A stretch of DNA of 64,000 nucleotides from Sabethes cyaneus (GCF_943734655.1 NC_071355.1:16437768-16501767), one strand, 5' to 3'; positions 11,268-22,597 are shown, counted from the first letter of the stretch. Numbers and translations are program-made. The notes: a model not told the origin generated them from the letters alone.

Positions 11268-12790
11268 CTAACTATACTGGTCGCAGTGATGAGTCCATAC
11301 AAAAAAGGCGACGAAATATGGACATGGAATGGAGACTTGGTACCTGGAACTGCAGATCGTTAAACTTCGTTGGTGGCGATAGAGTGCTGCTCGATTAGTT
11401 AGGACCCCGAAAGTTTGGCATCTGGCACTACAGCGGAGATATGTCGCAAAGGCGAGAAGGCGTGGAGGATCCGTGGCAGTAAAGCCCAAATTTTTCAGAG
11501 CGGTGGAGCGACCAACAAGCTGGAAACGAGCTTCGTAGTGTTGGGCAAAATGCAGAATCGCATAAAGGACTGGAAAACGATCAACGAGAGAATGTGCGTG
11601 TTGAGGATAAAACGCCGTTTCTTCAATTACACTATCATTAACGTACACGAAGGTACGTTACTCGACGACGAGAAGGAAGCTTTCTATGCGCAGCTGAAGC
11701 CAACGTACGACAGCTGCTCATGATAGGACATCAAGATCGTCATCGGCGCTGTGAACACCCAGGTCGGCAGGGAAGCAATGTATAGACCTGTGATCGGGCC
11801 CCATAGCCTGCACACCGACACAAACGACAACAGCCAGCGATGCATCAAGTTTGCAGTTCCCGAGCATTTTCGTTTCCCACAAAGATATCCACAAAGCCAC
11901 CTGGAGATCACCTGACCAACGAACTTCTAACCAAATCGACCATATTCTCATCGAGGGCCCCTTTTTTCTCGAACATCACCAACGTATGCTCCCTATCGAC
12001 TCGGACTATTACCTAGTAGCAGTACATGTGCGTTTAAAACTCGGTTTATATCTCGCGACAAAACCGCTCTTCTCGGTTAAACATTCGGCAGTTAAACAAC
12101 CCGCCAGTTGCCGAAAACTACGCGCGCGTACTGGATGAAGCTCTGCCTTCTTCTGCGGAGCTAGATGCTTCAACCTTCGAAAAAGGATGGAGTATGATAC
12201 GCTCGTGCATACATCGAGTGCACGAAATGATTGGTTTGACGGGGAATGCCAACAAGCGATAGAATTGTATGAAAAGAGTAGCTTGGGAAAACTATCTAAT
12301 CATATCCACGAGAGAGAATTTGGCCAAGAATCGACAAGCGCGGAATGAGTTGACCATGATCCTGAGGAGGAAAAAGCGCCAGAAGGAGGACAGAGATTGT
12401 GAGGAGCTGGTACAACTATTCTGGGCTAATGACGCGCGCACGTTTTACGAAGAGATAAACCAAACTCGTAAGGGCTACACACCTAAACCTGACATGTGTA
12501 GGGACGAGGGAGGGGATCTAATCACAAACGAGCGCGAGGTGTTCGATAGGTGGAAGCAGTATTTCGATGAGCATCTCAACGGCGATATAGCAATAGGAGA
12601 CGCAACGGAAGTTAACCTCGGAGTGCCTACAAACGACAACAGCGTGCCGGCTCCCGATCTCGAAGAGATCCGGCGAGAAATCCGTCTGCTGAAGAATAGG
12701 ATTATCGGTCTGATTAGCGCATTGTACATCGTCTGCTTTGAGCGGTGTATGCTCCTTGATCGAAGCGTCTTGCGGAGGGAAAAGTAGGTT
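11268..12790 (+). pseudogene. Second LINE family (endonuclease/RT), heavily broken copy
   Basis: Endonuclease pieces appear in shifting frames: LGTWNCRSLNFVGG (11327), then KLETSFVVLGKMQ and INERMCVLRIKRRFF (11415-11723), an IVIGAVNTQVGREA piece, and a SQIDHILIEG-like piece near 11.93 kb. The linker before the RT is open at 12269-12787 (RKGYTPKPDMCRDEGG, EVFDRWKQYFDEHLNG). The same domains in the same order occur at 28.77-30.06 kb, so the two are one family. RTE-like affinity is possible but not established. Several frameshifts and stops show it is dead. Confidence 0.65.
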
Positions 12791-13129
12791 CGATGCGAGA
12801 GTGCCAGAAGCTATGAAGTTTTTAAAAATCCTGTAAAACATTTTTCTCACCAGCAAACTAATTAGCAGAAATCATATTGTACGCAAACTTATGAAAACCA
12901 TGAGAAAGTTACTTGTATTACATGAATACTTAGTCAAACAAATTAATTAATTAATTCGAAAGAACATTCTGTAACATAAGCATTAAATATATTTCTTAAA
13001 CAAAAGGTTTTCTGCGTACTAATTTGGCCTCCCTCCAGAGGTGAGTGAACCTCTTAAGTTTAAAACTTCTCTAATAAAAAAATGACTTGTCCCCCCCCCC
13101 CCCGAACGAAAATCCTGGCTACGTCACTG

Positions 13130-14862
13130 TGCCCAGGGCATGCATATTTGTTGCATTGTTGACTACTCGAGATATTTGTGCAGTCACAAATGATGAGGAT
13201 GAGGTCCATAGGCGTTATGTCCACTGTTCTGCATACTTACCACACGATGAACCGTCTCCCAGCGACGATTTCAGAAATGTGGTGAGATACTGCCAATCTA
13301 ATGGGCTTCCGCTCATTGTAGGCAGTGATCCCAATGCCCATCACATCATTTGGGGCAGCTCGGATATCAATCTGAGAGGCTCTAATTTGATGGAATATTT
13401 GAGTAGTACCAAACTTGGAATACTCAACATTGGCAATTGTCCAACTTTCATACGAGCTGGTAGAGAGGAAGTGTTAGATATAACACTCTGCTCTAACAGG
13501 ATCAGTCATGAGTTGGCACAATGGCATGTTTCAAATGAGACACCAATATCTGATCATTGCTTTATATATTTTGATCATTTGGGTGTCTCCTTGAACGCTG
13601 CAACCTTTCGTAATCCGAGATTTTCTGACTGGGAACTCTTTGAGGAGGAACTAGCAACGAAATTTCAAGGATTCGAACCGACGATTGAGTCATCGATCGA
13701 CTTGGATGTGGCTGTAGATGTCACAACATCTTTTATTGCGGAAGCTTTTGAAGTAGCTTGCCCGCTAAAAACTATTAAAACGACTAGAGGAACACCATGG
13801 TGGAACTCTCATCTCGCGGAAATAAAGAAACGATGCAGGAGAGCCTGGAATAGACGTCGGAGGGATGGCGTGGAGCCTTTCAAGCAGGCCCGGAAAGCCT
13901 ATGCAAAGGCTTTACGATCTTCAGCACGCACGAGCTGGCACAGGTTCTGTAGCAATGTTTCCAGTTTCGGCGAGGCAAGTCGACTTAATAAAATACTGTC
14001 AAAATCGAAAGATTATCAGGTTAATAACATTCGAAGTTCGAACGGTGAATACTGTTCGAATGACAATGAAATCCTGGAATGTCTCTTTTATAGTCACTTT
14101 CCGGGCTGTGTGGAACCTGAAGTTCGCAACGATCCAGAAATCGTTTTAGGTGGCTTAGACTCATGGGCTTTTGCTCGGAGACTTGTCACAACTGAAGCGA
14201 TTGAGTGGGCCGTGAACAGCTTCTCTCCATACAAATCTCCTGGAACAGATGGAATATACCCTATTCTACTGCAAAAAGGATTCAAGTACTTCAAACACAT
14301 TCTGAGAAGGATGTCTGTGTGTAGTATTGCTATTGGGTACATCCCAACTCAATGGCGTGAAATAACCATTAAGTTTATTCCTAAAGGCGGACGCGCGACA
14401 TACGAGCAAGCAAAAAGTTTTAGACCAATCAGTCTAACGTCTTTCTTGCTTAAATCACTTGAGCGGATTGTTGATCACCACATCCGCGAAACAAGCTTAG
14501 TAGAAGTTCCTCTTCATTCAGCACAGCATGCTTATCAAAGTGGCAAGTCTACAACCACTTTATTACATGATGTGGTGGATAAAATTGAGGTTGCTTTTTC
14601 ACAAAAGGAATCTTGCTTAGGAACTTTTTTGGATATTGAAGGCGCGTTTGATAACGTATCTTTCGCTTCCATTTTGGAGGCTGCTCGTTATCATAATGTG
14701 CCTTCAATAATCATAAAGTGGATAGAACAAATGCTTAGTAACCGATTGCTTTTTTCGTCCTTACGGCAAGCAAGCATTTGGAAGCAAAGTGTTTGTGGAT
14801 GTCCACAAGATGGCGTTCTCTCGCCTCTTTTATGGAACCTTGGAGGAAATTCTATGGTCTAG
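13130..14862 (+). pseudogene. LOA LINE ORF2, endonuclease C-terminus and reverse transcriptase
   Basis: After the hAT-type element the frame continues with endonuclease motifs (GSDPNAHH, then TPISDHCFI near 13.55 kb). The RT follows: the basic ARKAYAKAL linker, SPGTDGIYP, KSFRPISLT, a DIEGAFDN motif with the first catalytic Asp (near 14.63 kb), and GCPQDGVLSPLLW. The frame ends at 14862, just before the FADD catalytic box, which lies in the next frame. A frameshift or short deletion near 14.83-14.86 kb therefore kills the enzyme. Confidence 0.75.
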
Positions 14863-15533
14863 GCTATCCGTCATATTGTTTTGCGGATGACTATCTCATC
14901 CTAATAGTTGGAAAGTGCATAAGCACATTATTTGACTTAATGCAGCAGGCACTACGCGTCGTGGAAACGTGGTGCCGAGAAACTGCACTTTCGGTAAATC
15001 CGAGTAAAACATCTATCGTCTTCTTTTCAAGACGTAGAAATCCCAATGGAGCTCGCGCTCTGCGCTTTTACGATTCGGATGTTGATGTTGTGAACGAAGT
15101 GAAGTACGTGGGGTTGATTCTCAACTCCAAGCTTGACTGGTCCACAAATATTGATTTCCGAATTAAAAAAGCGTGCATGGCTTTTGGGCAATGTAGACGA
15201 GCAATTGGCAACTCTTGGGGGCTTAAACCCAAATACATACACTGGTTATACACGGTCGTTGTCAGACCAATACTGGCGTATGGCTGTCTTGTATGGTGGC
15301 AGAGAGGGGAAGTTGTGACTGTCCAGACAAAGCTAAACCATCTTCAAAGGATGTGTTCAATGGCAATGTCTGGTGCATTTACTACAACTCCTACTGCCGC
15401 CCTAGAAGCTATTTTCAATATTAAACCTCTACACTTCCACCTGAAGCAAGAGGCACTAATATGTGCTTATCGACTACATGCGATTGGCCTTTGGCAGTCT
15501 GTGGACGGTTCCACTGGTCATACTCGATTGTGA
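14860..15533 (+). pseudogene. LOA LINE ORF2, RT palm/thumb remnant
   Basis: This frame carries the catalytic FADDYLIL box at about 14880, then VNPSKTSIVFFSRR, VKYVGLILNSKLDW and the thumb region around YGCLVWW, in the normal RT order. It ends at a single TGA at 15531, after which the same protein continues into RNase H. The defects are the upstream frame change and this stop. Confidence 0.7.
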
Positions 15534-15587
15534 TCGCAAATTGTTGCTGAGGACAAGTTTGCCCTTGCTCCTAGCGATGTAACGCTC

Positions 15588-16184
15588 ATGCGTACTTTCC
15601 CGTATAGGACTTTCTCAAGTGACTTTCCTCCTAGAGAGGATTGGATGTCAGGCTACATGGAAAGGAAAATTTCCGACTATGTGGTCTGTTATACCGATGG
15701 TTCCTTGTACGAAGGTCGCGCGGGTGCTGGTGTTTACTGCCGTGAGCTGGAATTGGAGGAGTCCTATTCGTTGGGTAGTTACTGCACCGTTTTTCAAGCT
15801 GAAATCTTTGCAATCATGTGCGGAGCTCAGTTTGCACTTCAGAAAGAACTGATAGGCAAGATTATCTACTTCTGTTCTGACAGTCAAGCCGCTATAAAAG
15901 CCCTTTGTGTGGCTAATTCTAAATCTAAAACAGTCATCGCCTGCCACACCCAATTAGAAGAACTAAGTATTCTAAATGCCGTTCATCTGGTTTGGGTTCC
16001 TGGCCATTCTAGTATAACCAGAAATGAATGGGCTGATGAACTGGCAAGATCTGGAGCAGAAAAGTCGGTTTTCGGACCGGAACCCGCTTTACCAATTGCG
16101 GCATGTTGGATAAAACAAAAGATTCGATCTTGGTTTTCATCTGAACATGTACGTTATTGGGAAAATCTTGAAACTTGTCGTTAA
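15588..16184 (+). pseudogene. LOA LINE RNase H domain
   Basis: RNase H type I motifs occur in order: YTDGSLYEGRAGAG (first Asp), QAEIFAI (Glu), CSDSQAAIKAL (second Asp) and WVPGHSSITRNEWADELA (His/Asp). The domain sits directly C-terminal to the RT, the arrangement of LOA, I and R1-type LINEs. A stop at 16182 separates it from the terminal knuckle. Confidence 0.75.
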
Positions 16185-16232
16185 ACGAAAAGTTTCATTG
16201 TTAAGCCTTGTGAGAAGGTTGCGAAATTTCTT

Positions 16233-16526
16233 TTGCAACACTCAAAGGTAAATTGCAGTATTCTTGTCAGATCACTGACTGGTCACTGCAGACTAATTTA
16301 TCACATGGCGACGATTCAGCGAGCTGAATCGTTTCATTGTAATTTATGTGAATCCGACTACGGTACACCATATCACGTAATTTGCAACTGTCCTGCAGTA
16401 GCACAATTGCGTCATAGGATCTTTGGATCCTGTCGTGCTCCGAGACGGATTTGCTGCTGTCCTTCAGCCAGCCTTTTTTTGCCAGCGCTGCCACTGCCTT
16501 TTCAGAACCATCATAACTGTCAATGA
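16233..16526 (+). pseudogene. LINE ORF2 C-terminal Cys/His knuckle remnant
   Basis: The frame contains SLTGHCRLIYHM followed by CNLCESDYGTPYHVICNCPA, the C-x2-C-x8-H-x4-C type knuckle found at the C-terminus of many insect LINE ORF2 proteins. It is separated from RNase H by a stop and becomes meaningless after about 16440. Confidence 0.6.
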
Positions 16527-16559
16527 AGAGTATTATGATTTCCATTAGCAATCAATTTT

Positions 16560-16822
16560 CTCATAAGTGTTTTTAGTAAGGTGTGTCTAGATTGGCAACT
16601 AGTGGCATGCAATTGTTCCTAACTGTTACTGATATTTCCAAGTAACTAGGGCGACGTACCACAAATGTGCAGGTGGCGACAGAAGCAACATTGAGCAAAA
16701 ACTAGCAACATATCGCATTCCCAACATATCCGAAATTGCCCATTCTAAACGCACCTTTACATTAACTTTGCGTAGTCCTACGTTGAATATGCGGTCGTGT
16801 CTTATACACAACCCCTCTGATT
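16560..16822. other. Junction DNA between LINE end and inverted Pcf11 fragment
   Basis: This contains the segment GCGTAGTCCTACGTTG (near 16770) followed by GCGGTCGTGTCTTATACACAA. A close relative lies near 21400. It looks like the end of a dispersed repeat. No coding potential. Confidence 0.4.
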
Positions 16823-17727
16823 TTCAAGAAACATTTGGCTAGAAAAATTATATACAAAAATGATGTTGAATTTGTATGGTTAACTGAATAAAACTACTAC
16901 TTAACTAAAACGGTAAGCTGCTTTCAATCGATTCCTCTAACGCAAGAAAAACACCAACAAATTGTCAAGGTTCGTTTCTTTTTCATAAAGCGAAAGCAAT
17001 ACAATCTGAAACCCTAGGATTTATTATTTGAAAAATCGAAATGACGAGGCGCAGAGAAATATATTATAATTTATCTCATTCTGATCCGTACCAAGGAAAA
17101 GGGGAGGAGCAGGGGTATCAGATTTATTTCCGTTCTCGTTTCTTCAAAACTGCAAATCTTAGGTCTAATACTAATTTAAATTAAAATTGCGTTCTATGAT
17201 ACACTTTTACTCTGCTAGCTGATGTCTGTTCTGTGACAGGGTTGAGGTTTGTTGTCCCAGCATATAACAGTTCATTTGTTTTTATAGTTATTGACTAACT
17301 TAGTAGCGTTTAAACTATTAGTTTAGTTTGTTTCTTTATACTAAAGGTGCCGTCAACCCGCTGCCGAGATCCCTGCTTGGTAGGTATTTTTTACATGTTC
17401 GTGCAACGGCATGTATCACATATCGGTCAAACTTTTTACATTCTTTGAAATTCAGTACTCATTCACTTATTTATGTTCGTACCTTTTACATTATCGAGCA
17501 GAGATAGGAAATTTCAAATCCGCTCTGAACCTTGGGTTTACGAGTGAAGCCAACGCCCTGCAAGCTTGGCTTCAAATCATACGCAATATCAGTCTGTTGT
17601 TCTTCTTCGGCCGCTGCGGCCGGTTTTTTATTAGAATCAGCAACGTCTTCTTCATGCATTATCATTGTCAACTGGTTATTGCTGCTCTGACTGTTCTCGT
17701 TATTACCACCGTGCACGTCGTCCATCC
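16823..17727 (-). pseudogene. Inverted copy of the Pcf11 last exon and 3' UTR
   Basis: Read on the minus strand, this reproduces Pcf11 positions 7323-8228: the end of exon 8 from the MDDVHGG codons through the final CSIM and stop, then the proximal 3' UTR. The reading frame is still open, with a few substitutions (for example QLTMIM for QLIMMM, EISYLCSIM for ETSGLCSIM). Homology starts abruptly at the internal ATG and ends in the UTR, with no poly(A) tail and no upstream exon. A DNA-level inverted duplication is therefore more likely than retroposition. Confidence 0.85.
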
Positions 17728-17749
17728 GGGAAGAAGTTCCAAAATGTAA

Positions 17750-18780
17750 CGGTAAGCGGATTGTATAGAAAATGCAGGAACCAATATTCAACTTGGACTG
17801 AGAAAACTTCGAATGTCACAGAAAATAAACTGAACACGGTTGCTGACAAAAGAGGAATAATGTTTTATTGGTATTTTTTTGCCAACGGCTTTTTTGTACA
17901 TAGGTATTGGTAGCCCTATAAGGGCTTTTACCTAAGTGCAAGTGTGTTAGTGATCTGGGGGGCACACAAAACCTCTAAGCCAAAATTTCTAAGGCAAAAT
18001 TGTATGCAAAATGTGCTTGACTAACGTTTATTTTGAATATTTCAGAATTTGTGGTCCGTTATTAGTACTCAAAAGTATTTCAGTTAAGTATTTGTAGTAT
18101 TTTAGTAATAAGTTTACAACATAAATAATGTGGTTTGCGGGTATTGTATTGTGTAAAGTCATGGTTATGTGGAGAAATAGATGGTTTTCGGAGGTCTATT
18201 CACTTCCAGGTGTAAGATTGCAGGAATTCTTAACACATAATTCACAGAGACTTTATTTATTGACGTAGGACTACGTCTTTGTTTACTATACTGGAACTGG
18301 GTAGCACTTTGTAAAAACGAAAAATAGAAGTGTAACGTTTGAATGAAATATTTCAAACGCTAATAGCTACTATACTACTGAACGAAACATAACAGTTAAT
18401 ACGTCGTTGGATAGATAAAATGTCCAGCAATTTTATAGTAACATATTAATAATAATTTTTTATACGCTAAATAGTGAAAATGTGTGTCAAGTTTTAAGGC
18501 CGAATTTTCCCATACATTTCCCTTGTGATCGCCTAGCTTCACAGGCACGGACGACAATTAGATACACCAAAGGATTTGGATCCAAATGATATCCTTTGAG
18601 ACCACACCCCTTTTCCAATCCAATTGGCAACATCGATGGCTATTGACGGCAACACCGACTCCGAAGACAAGCGGAATCAGCGGGCAATGGCCAACGTGAA
18701 TTCGACACGATGCACTTTACGTTACATTTTGCATTATCCCCATCGCAGACACGCGAAATTGTTCGATAGCTTACTCAATC
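17750..18780. other. AT-rich DNA without a recognisable gene
   Basis: There is no ORF with a domain. A 16-bp palindrome GACGTAGGACTACGTC lies near 18263-18278 and recurs near 20805. I see nothing else. Confidence 0.5.
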
Positions 18781-18785
18781 AGTGT

Positions 18786-18930
18786 CGGACAATCATTTAA
18801 GCAGCAGCAGTCGATCTGGTTTCCCCCAACAGCTTACGAGTAGCATCAGCAGTGCCAGTGACTATAAAATAGCACACTTGGTTCGCCGTCTGCTCATTTA
18901 TCGTACGATTGCACTGACGGACGGTCAGTA
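18786..18930 (+). promoter_or_regulatory. Promoter-like unit 1: TATA box plus Inr
   Basis: TATAAA at 18863-18868 is followed by an arthropod initiator-like TCATTT whose A is at 18896, 33 bases downstream. That is the expected TATA-to-start spacing. The unit also has a GCAGCAGCAG stretch upstream and an inner GACGGACGGTCAG. Nearly the whole block is repeated at 19315-19472 with spacing kept, which argues that it is a functional or recently mobile unit. A short GGCAA-rich ORF lies downstream. Confidence 0.45.
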
Positions 18931-18964
18931 TTTACCAGTACACCAGTAATTAGCGGCAACACCG

Positions 18965-19249
18965 ATGGCAAATGGAGGCAAAAACGATGGAATTTCGGCG
19001 GAAACACCGGCAATTGGAGGCAAACCAACGGCTTGGGATGGCAATTGGTGGCAAGACCAAGGACATTTCGCGGCAACACCGGTTGTTAGTGGTAACATTA
19101 ATGGCAATTGGAGGCAAAGCCGATGGCATTTTGGCGGCAACTTCAATCACAATTATCGTAAACCAACACTGATGGCAAACGGAAACGGGACGACTGACTG
19201 GCAGTACATTCAGCAGCAGGCCGTTGTGGTCTTAAACAGTTCTTATTAG
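18965..19249 (+). CDS. Small Gly/Asn/Trp-rich ORF with degenerate internal repeats
   Basis: This 94-codon ORF begins about 70 bases after the predicted start site of the promoter-like unit. It is built from loose repeats of a GGCAA-type 9-18 nt unit, giving a protein rich in Gly, Asn and Trp (for example GGKPTAWDGNWWQD). Overlapping frames and the opposite strand are also open because of the repeat. I do not recognise the protein; it may be a non-coding minisatellite. Confidence 0.2.
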   Translation: MANGGKNDGISAETPAIGGKPTAWDGNWWQDQGHFAATPVVSGNINGNWRQSRWHFGGNFNHNYRKPTLMANGNGTTDWQYIQQQAVVVLNSSY

Positions 19250-19314
19250 AGCTATAGTAATTGAAGAATGGAAAGATTTTTCTACACTTTCTAAATGGTT
19301 AACGTTCCATTCGG

Positions 19315-19472
19315 ATAATTATTTGAGCAGCAGCAGCAGCCGATCTGGTTTCTCCCACACCTACACTAGCTTACAAGTAGCAACGGCAGTGCCAGTGACT
19401 ATAAAATAGCACACTAGGTTCGCCGTCTGCTCATTTATCGCACGGTCGCACTGACGGACGGTCAGTATTTTG
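19315..19472 (+). promoter_or_regulatory. Promoter-like unit 2: TATA box plus Inr
   Basis: This is the second copy of the unit at 18786-18930, with TATAAA at 19400-19405 and TCATTT with A at 19433, again 33 bases apart. The flanks GTGCCAGTGAC upstream and GTTCGCCGTCTGC between the two motifs are conserved. No ORF of note follows. Confidence 0.4.
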
Positions 19473-19479
19473 ATAAAAC

Positions 19480-20250
19480 TAATCCATTTCTACTTTACAG
19501 TGATTTGGTATTTCCTATCACTCCTGTATTAGCGGGTAACCATCATACTAGAGTTTAAAGGACCGAATATCGACATCCATCTATACATTGGCAACAGTAA
19601 TTATAGTACTGATTTTTAAGAAGTGCTATCAGCTCAAACATAGTTCTTTTCAGGGCCACCAAACAATTTCAAACGGTTTTTTTTCAAAACCACCATTGAT
19701 TCAATGAAGAATTAAGTCAGAATATTTCGCTCTTCTTTTACAAATAAACACTCAAACAATGATACTCACAGATACTCAAATATGCATATGCCATAAATTC
19801 AGTTTGCATTAATCTTTGATCTAATGATCAGACATAAAGTTATACTTCATCGATTAAAACATGTTATCAATGTAATGAGTATTATATGACACAGTCCTAC
19901 GCCACACTTTCGTACAACCCTTAGGGCTGTATACCTTGTAGTTTTTTGATATTGTAGGGAATTGGACATTTTTGCAAGTTTTCGTGTACGAGCATGCTGT
20001 AAAGCATTAGAAAGTCTAGACAGGAACGACTTCTTTTATAAATTAAAATTTGTAGGCGGTGACTTTTGCAAAAGTGCTGTATTTGTAATTTAATATCCAC
20101 AAAATTGTGAGTTTATTTTTAATTAGTGTTAAGAATCTAGCCTGGTCAACCTTCAGGTTAGCAGATTGTCAGATATAAACATGCTACATATAGAAACATA
20201 CTGAGTAAACTGAAGGGAATTTTTAGGGTGCATCCAAGTTGTATATTATC
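19480..20250. other. AT-rich DNA, nothing recognised
   Basis: Short ORFs only. No inverted repeats or domain-coding segments were noticed. Confidence 0.5.
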
Positions 20251-20252
20251 TA

Positions 20253-22013
20253 CCGTGACCGCACATAATTGCGATCAGTTCGTAATTCCGATCACTCAAC
20301 CTAAATGGTCAATTTTTAGAAAATTGAGCCAAAATCTGTACTAAACGAGCACGCTTAGATATTGTGCTATGTGTTTATGTGTCAGTTGTTGAAAAATGAC
20401 TGCCTTTGGGGCACTATGCACTTCAAAATAAATTAAATTCGACAGGCAGTAGCAAAAAACGCCATCAAAATGTATTTTCTTAGCCGAAGTGCTAAGCGCT
20501 CGATCAAATTTGCTAAGATCATAGCAGCGTGAAAATAGATTACCTTCTTCGGTATTCTATGATAACAAATAGATACAAGCATATGTAACCGTTCTATATC
20601 AAATTTGGCTGAACAAATGCTGAATTTGCGGAATTTATTCCATTAAAGTGATTGATCGGAATTATGAACATAATTTTTTTTCTGCTTCTAATTCCGATCA
20701 CTATATCTAAGATATAAACTGGCAAAATGCAAGGTAACGAAGTTGCTATTTGGATTTTAGGATTAATTGCAACATGATAACATGGTAGGATTATCGAAAT
20801 TTTTTGACGTAGGACTACGTCTTATCATAATTTAGTATATTTGTGATATGCAAATTTGAGCAAATTTTGTTACAATTTTAGTTATTTTAACTGCTAACGA
20901 GACCAAGTTTATAACCAAACACAAATGAGTCTTTGTTATAAAATACTTATTATCTAGAACTCATCCTGTTATAAATTTCATCATTTGATCGGGTTATTAG
21001 ACCAGTGCCGTACCTCGAGTCCAACTGAGAGGCTCAGATGTTTTGCTTTTCTAACGCTGCAAACAAGCGGTAGCGGCAGCGCAGTTATGAACTATCTTAT
21101 TAATGCGTGTTCTTTTAATATAACAATAACATATTATTTTGAGGACTTAAGTTTTCTCCTAGAACTTTGTTAATAGCTGAAGGCGTGAGGCAGATTTCTA
21201 TTGAAATACTCTGATTATGGCACTGGGAAAAATATTCGTTTTTGATATCACAACATAGCTCACCAACCATAAATACGGTGCAGCAAGATAAAATGATTAT
21301 TGTTTGTTTTTTTTTTCACTATTTACGCTACACGTATACCAATATGGTGTAAAAAGTTTTCTTTAATATTCAAGGTTTCTTCGCGAAAACCAGCCTCACG
21401 TAGTTCTACGCCAACTACGCGGTCATGTCTGAAACACAACGTTTCTGATTTGATTTTTACTATTATTTATGATCAAAGCTTTATGAAAACGTCGAATGTG
21501 GCCCAATTTTATTGTAATTGTAACAGTTGAACAAAAATAAAAGAAGAGAAAAGTTTCATAATCCACTTGTCGATCTTTTGAGTGCACACTTTTTATGAAT
21601 ATTAAGCTAATGATAATAATGATCAATAACGCAAGCAGAAGATGACTGGTAGCGGGATTGTCGTCAAACTACATAAATGCAATACCCTTCAGATCCATTT
21701 GGTACGAGTTGACAATAGTTTTATACTTTAACAGCTCATCATGACGTGATCGGAATTAGATACACCTGTGATCGGAATTAGAATCACCCCTTATAATTGA
21801 TGATCGGAATTAGGTGCACTGATATATCTTACTTTGATGCATTTTTTTAACTTTCGGTAAATAGTTTAGGTATTTTAGTATTTTTCCATGAAACATAATT
21901 GAAAATACTTGCTAAAGACACATACCGTGTAAATAAATATCAAAGCTATATTTTTCAGTAGGGACTTAAAGATGAATCATGCCTTAGGTGATCGGAATTA
22001 GGTGCTTTCACGG
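20253..22013. mobile_element. TA-flanked non-autonomous DNA transposon
   Basis: The left end CCGTGACCGCACATAATT and the right end (reverse complement CCGTGAAAGCACCTAATT) form imperfect terminal inverted repeats continuing into CGATCA. TA dinucleotides flank both ends (20251-20252 and 22014-22015), as in Tc1/mariner-type elements. The subterminal motif TGATCGGAATTAG recurs several times in the right third (21750-22005) and inverted near 20280 and 20690, like transposase-binding repeats. No transposase ORF is present. Confidence 0.6.
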
Positions 22014-22015
22014 TA

Positions 22016-22596
22016 GTTCGAATGTTCGTTATTCTTGCACTTCTCCCTGCAAAAGGCAGCATGTATTTAAATGTTATGAAATATTAGGTAGGATTTGAGT
22101 TTTGTCGCTTTTAGATTAACGGTAGCAACTAGCAAGCCGCAGCGTGTTTTGTTATGCCAAAAACACCATTCTTTTAATTTGTCCGCATAGAAACCGACTA
22201 ACTAAACTAACTAACTCACTGCTCGTGGAAATCAAATGACAAAATAGCAACGAAAAGCGTAAATAAACACTATTTTCTGCAAAATTTACTATTGAACGCA
22301 GGCTGTTTTGATGTAATGTGTGCCCCCCAGAAGTCGCATATGTGTTAGTGTGCAAAGCCGTACTAATATCGCGTCAACTGATTTTCTCTCTGTTCTCTTT
22401 CTGCTCGACATCGGCAAGCGCAACGGGGGGCGCTTGGATACTCAAACAAGTCGCGAACTTGTCAGTTTGAGCCTTATCTTTTCATGTATTTGGCCTTCGA
22501 TGCATTTATTTTTAACCTAAAATCTTTGTTTTCAGTCCAGGGTAGATTGCCTTTGCCGTCCCGCATTCGTCCAAAAAAATCTGGTCACTTTAACAT
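22016..22596. other. Intergenic DNA, nothing recognised
   Basis: Short ORFs only, with no domain similarity visible and no clear repeat. Confidence 0.45.
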
Positions 22597-22597
22597 A

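Larger units (their letters stand above)
9998..13129. mobile_element. hAT-type non-autonomous element with foreign cargo
   Basis: Terminal inverted repeats are CAGCCACGTAGCCAGG (9998-10013) and CCTGGCTACGTCACTG (13114-13129). The flanking target duplication is TGCCCAGG (9990-9997 and 13130-13137). An 8-bp duplication with CAG-type ends is diagnostic of the hAT superfamily. G/C homopolymer runs lie just inside both ends. No transposase ORF was found. The interior (10.25-12.8 kb) is made of an LTR-like block, a SINE and a decayed LINE, so the 3.1-kb element is a small element swollen by later insertions. Confidence 0.8.
8750..16555 (+). mobile_element. Decayed LOA-clade LINE, interrupted by a hAT-type element
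   Basis: This non-LTR retrotransposon runs from an ORF1 start (ATG at 8951) through an AP-endonuclease start at about 9786, reverse transcriptase, RNase H and a terminal Cys/His knuckle. Presence of RNase H and the RT motif around SAQHAYQSGKSTTTLL and DIEGAFDN point to the LOA clade (Lian/bilbo-like). It is dead: a hAT-type insertion at 9998-13129, a frame change near 14.83 kb and a stop at 15531 break ORF2. The stretch 9060-9780 is scrambled and includes a (TTCAT)-type simple repeat and a segment also seen at 31.33 kb. The LINE ends near 16555 without a clear poly(A) tail. Confidence 0.75.

Noticed and set aside
9998..13129. hAT transposase gene inside the hAT-type element
   Set aside because: All open frames inside belong to LINE, SINE or LTR-like debris. 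No transposase motif was found.
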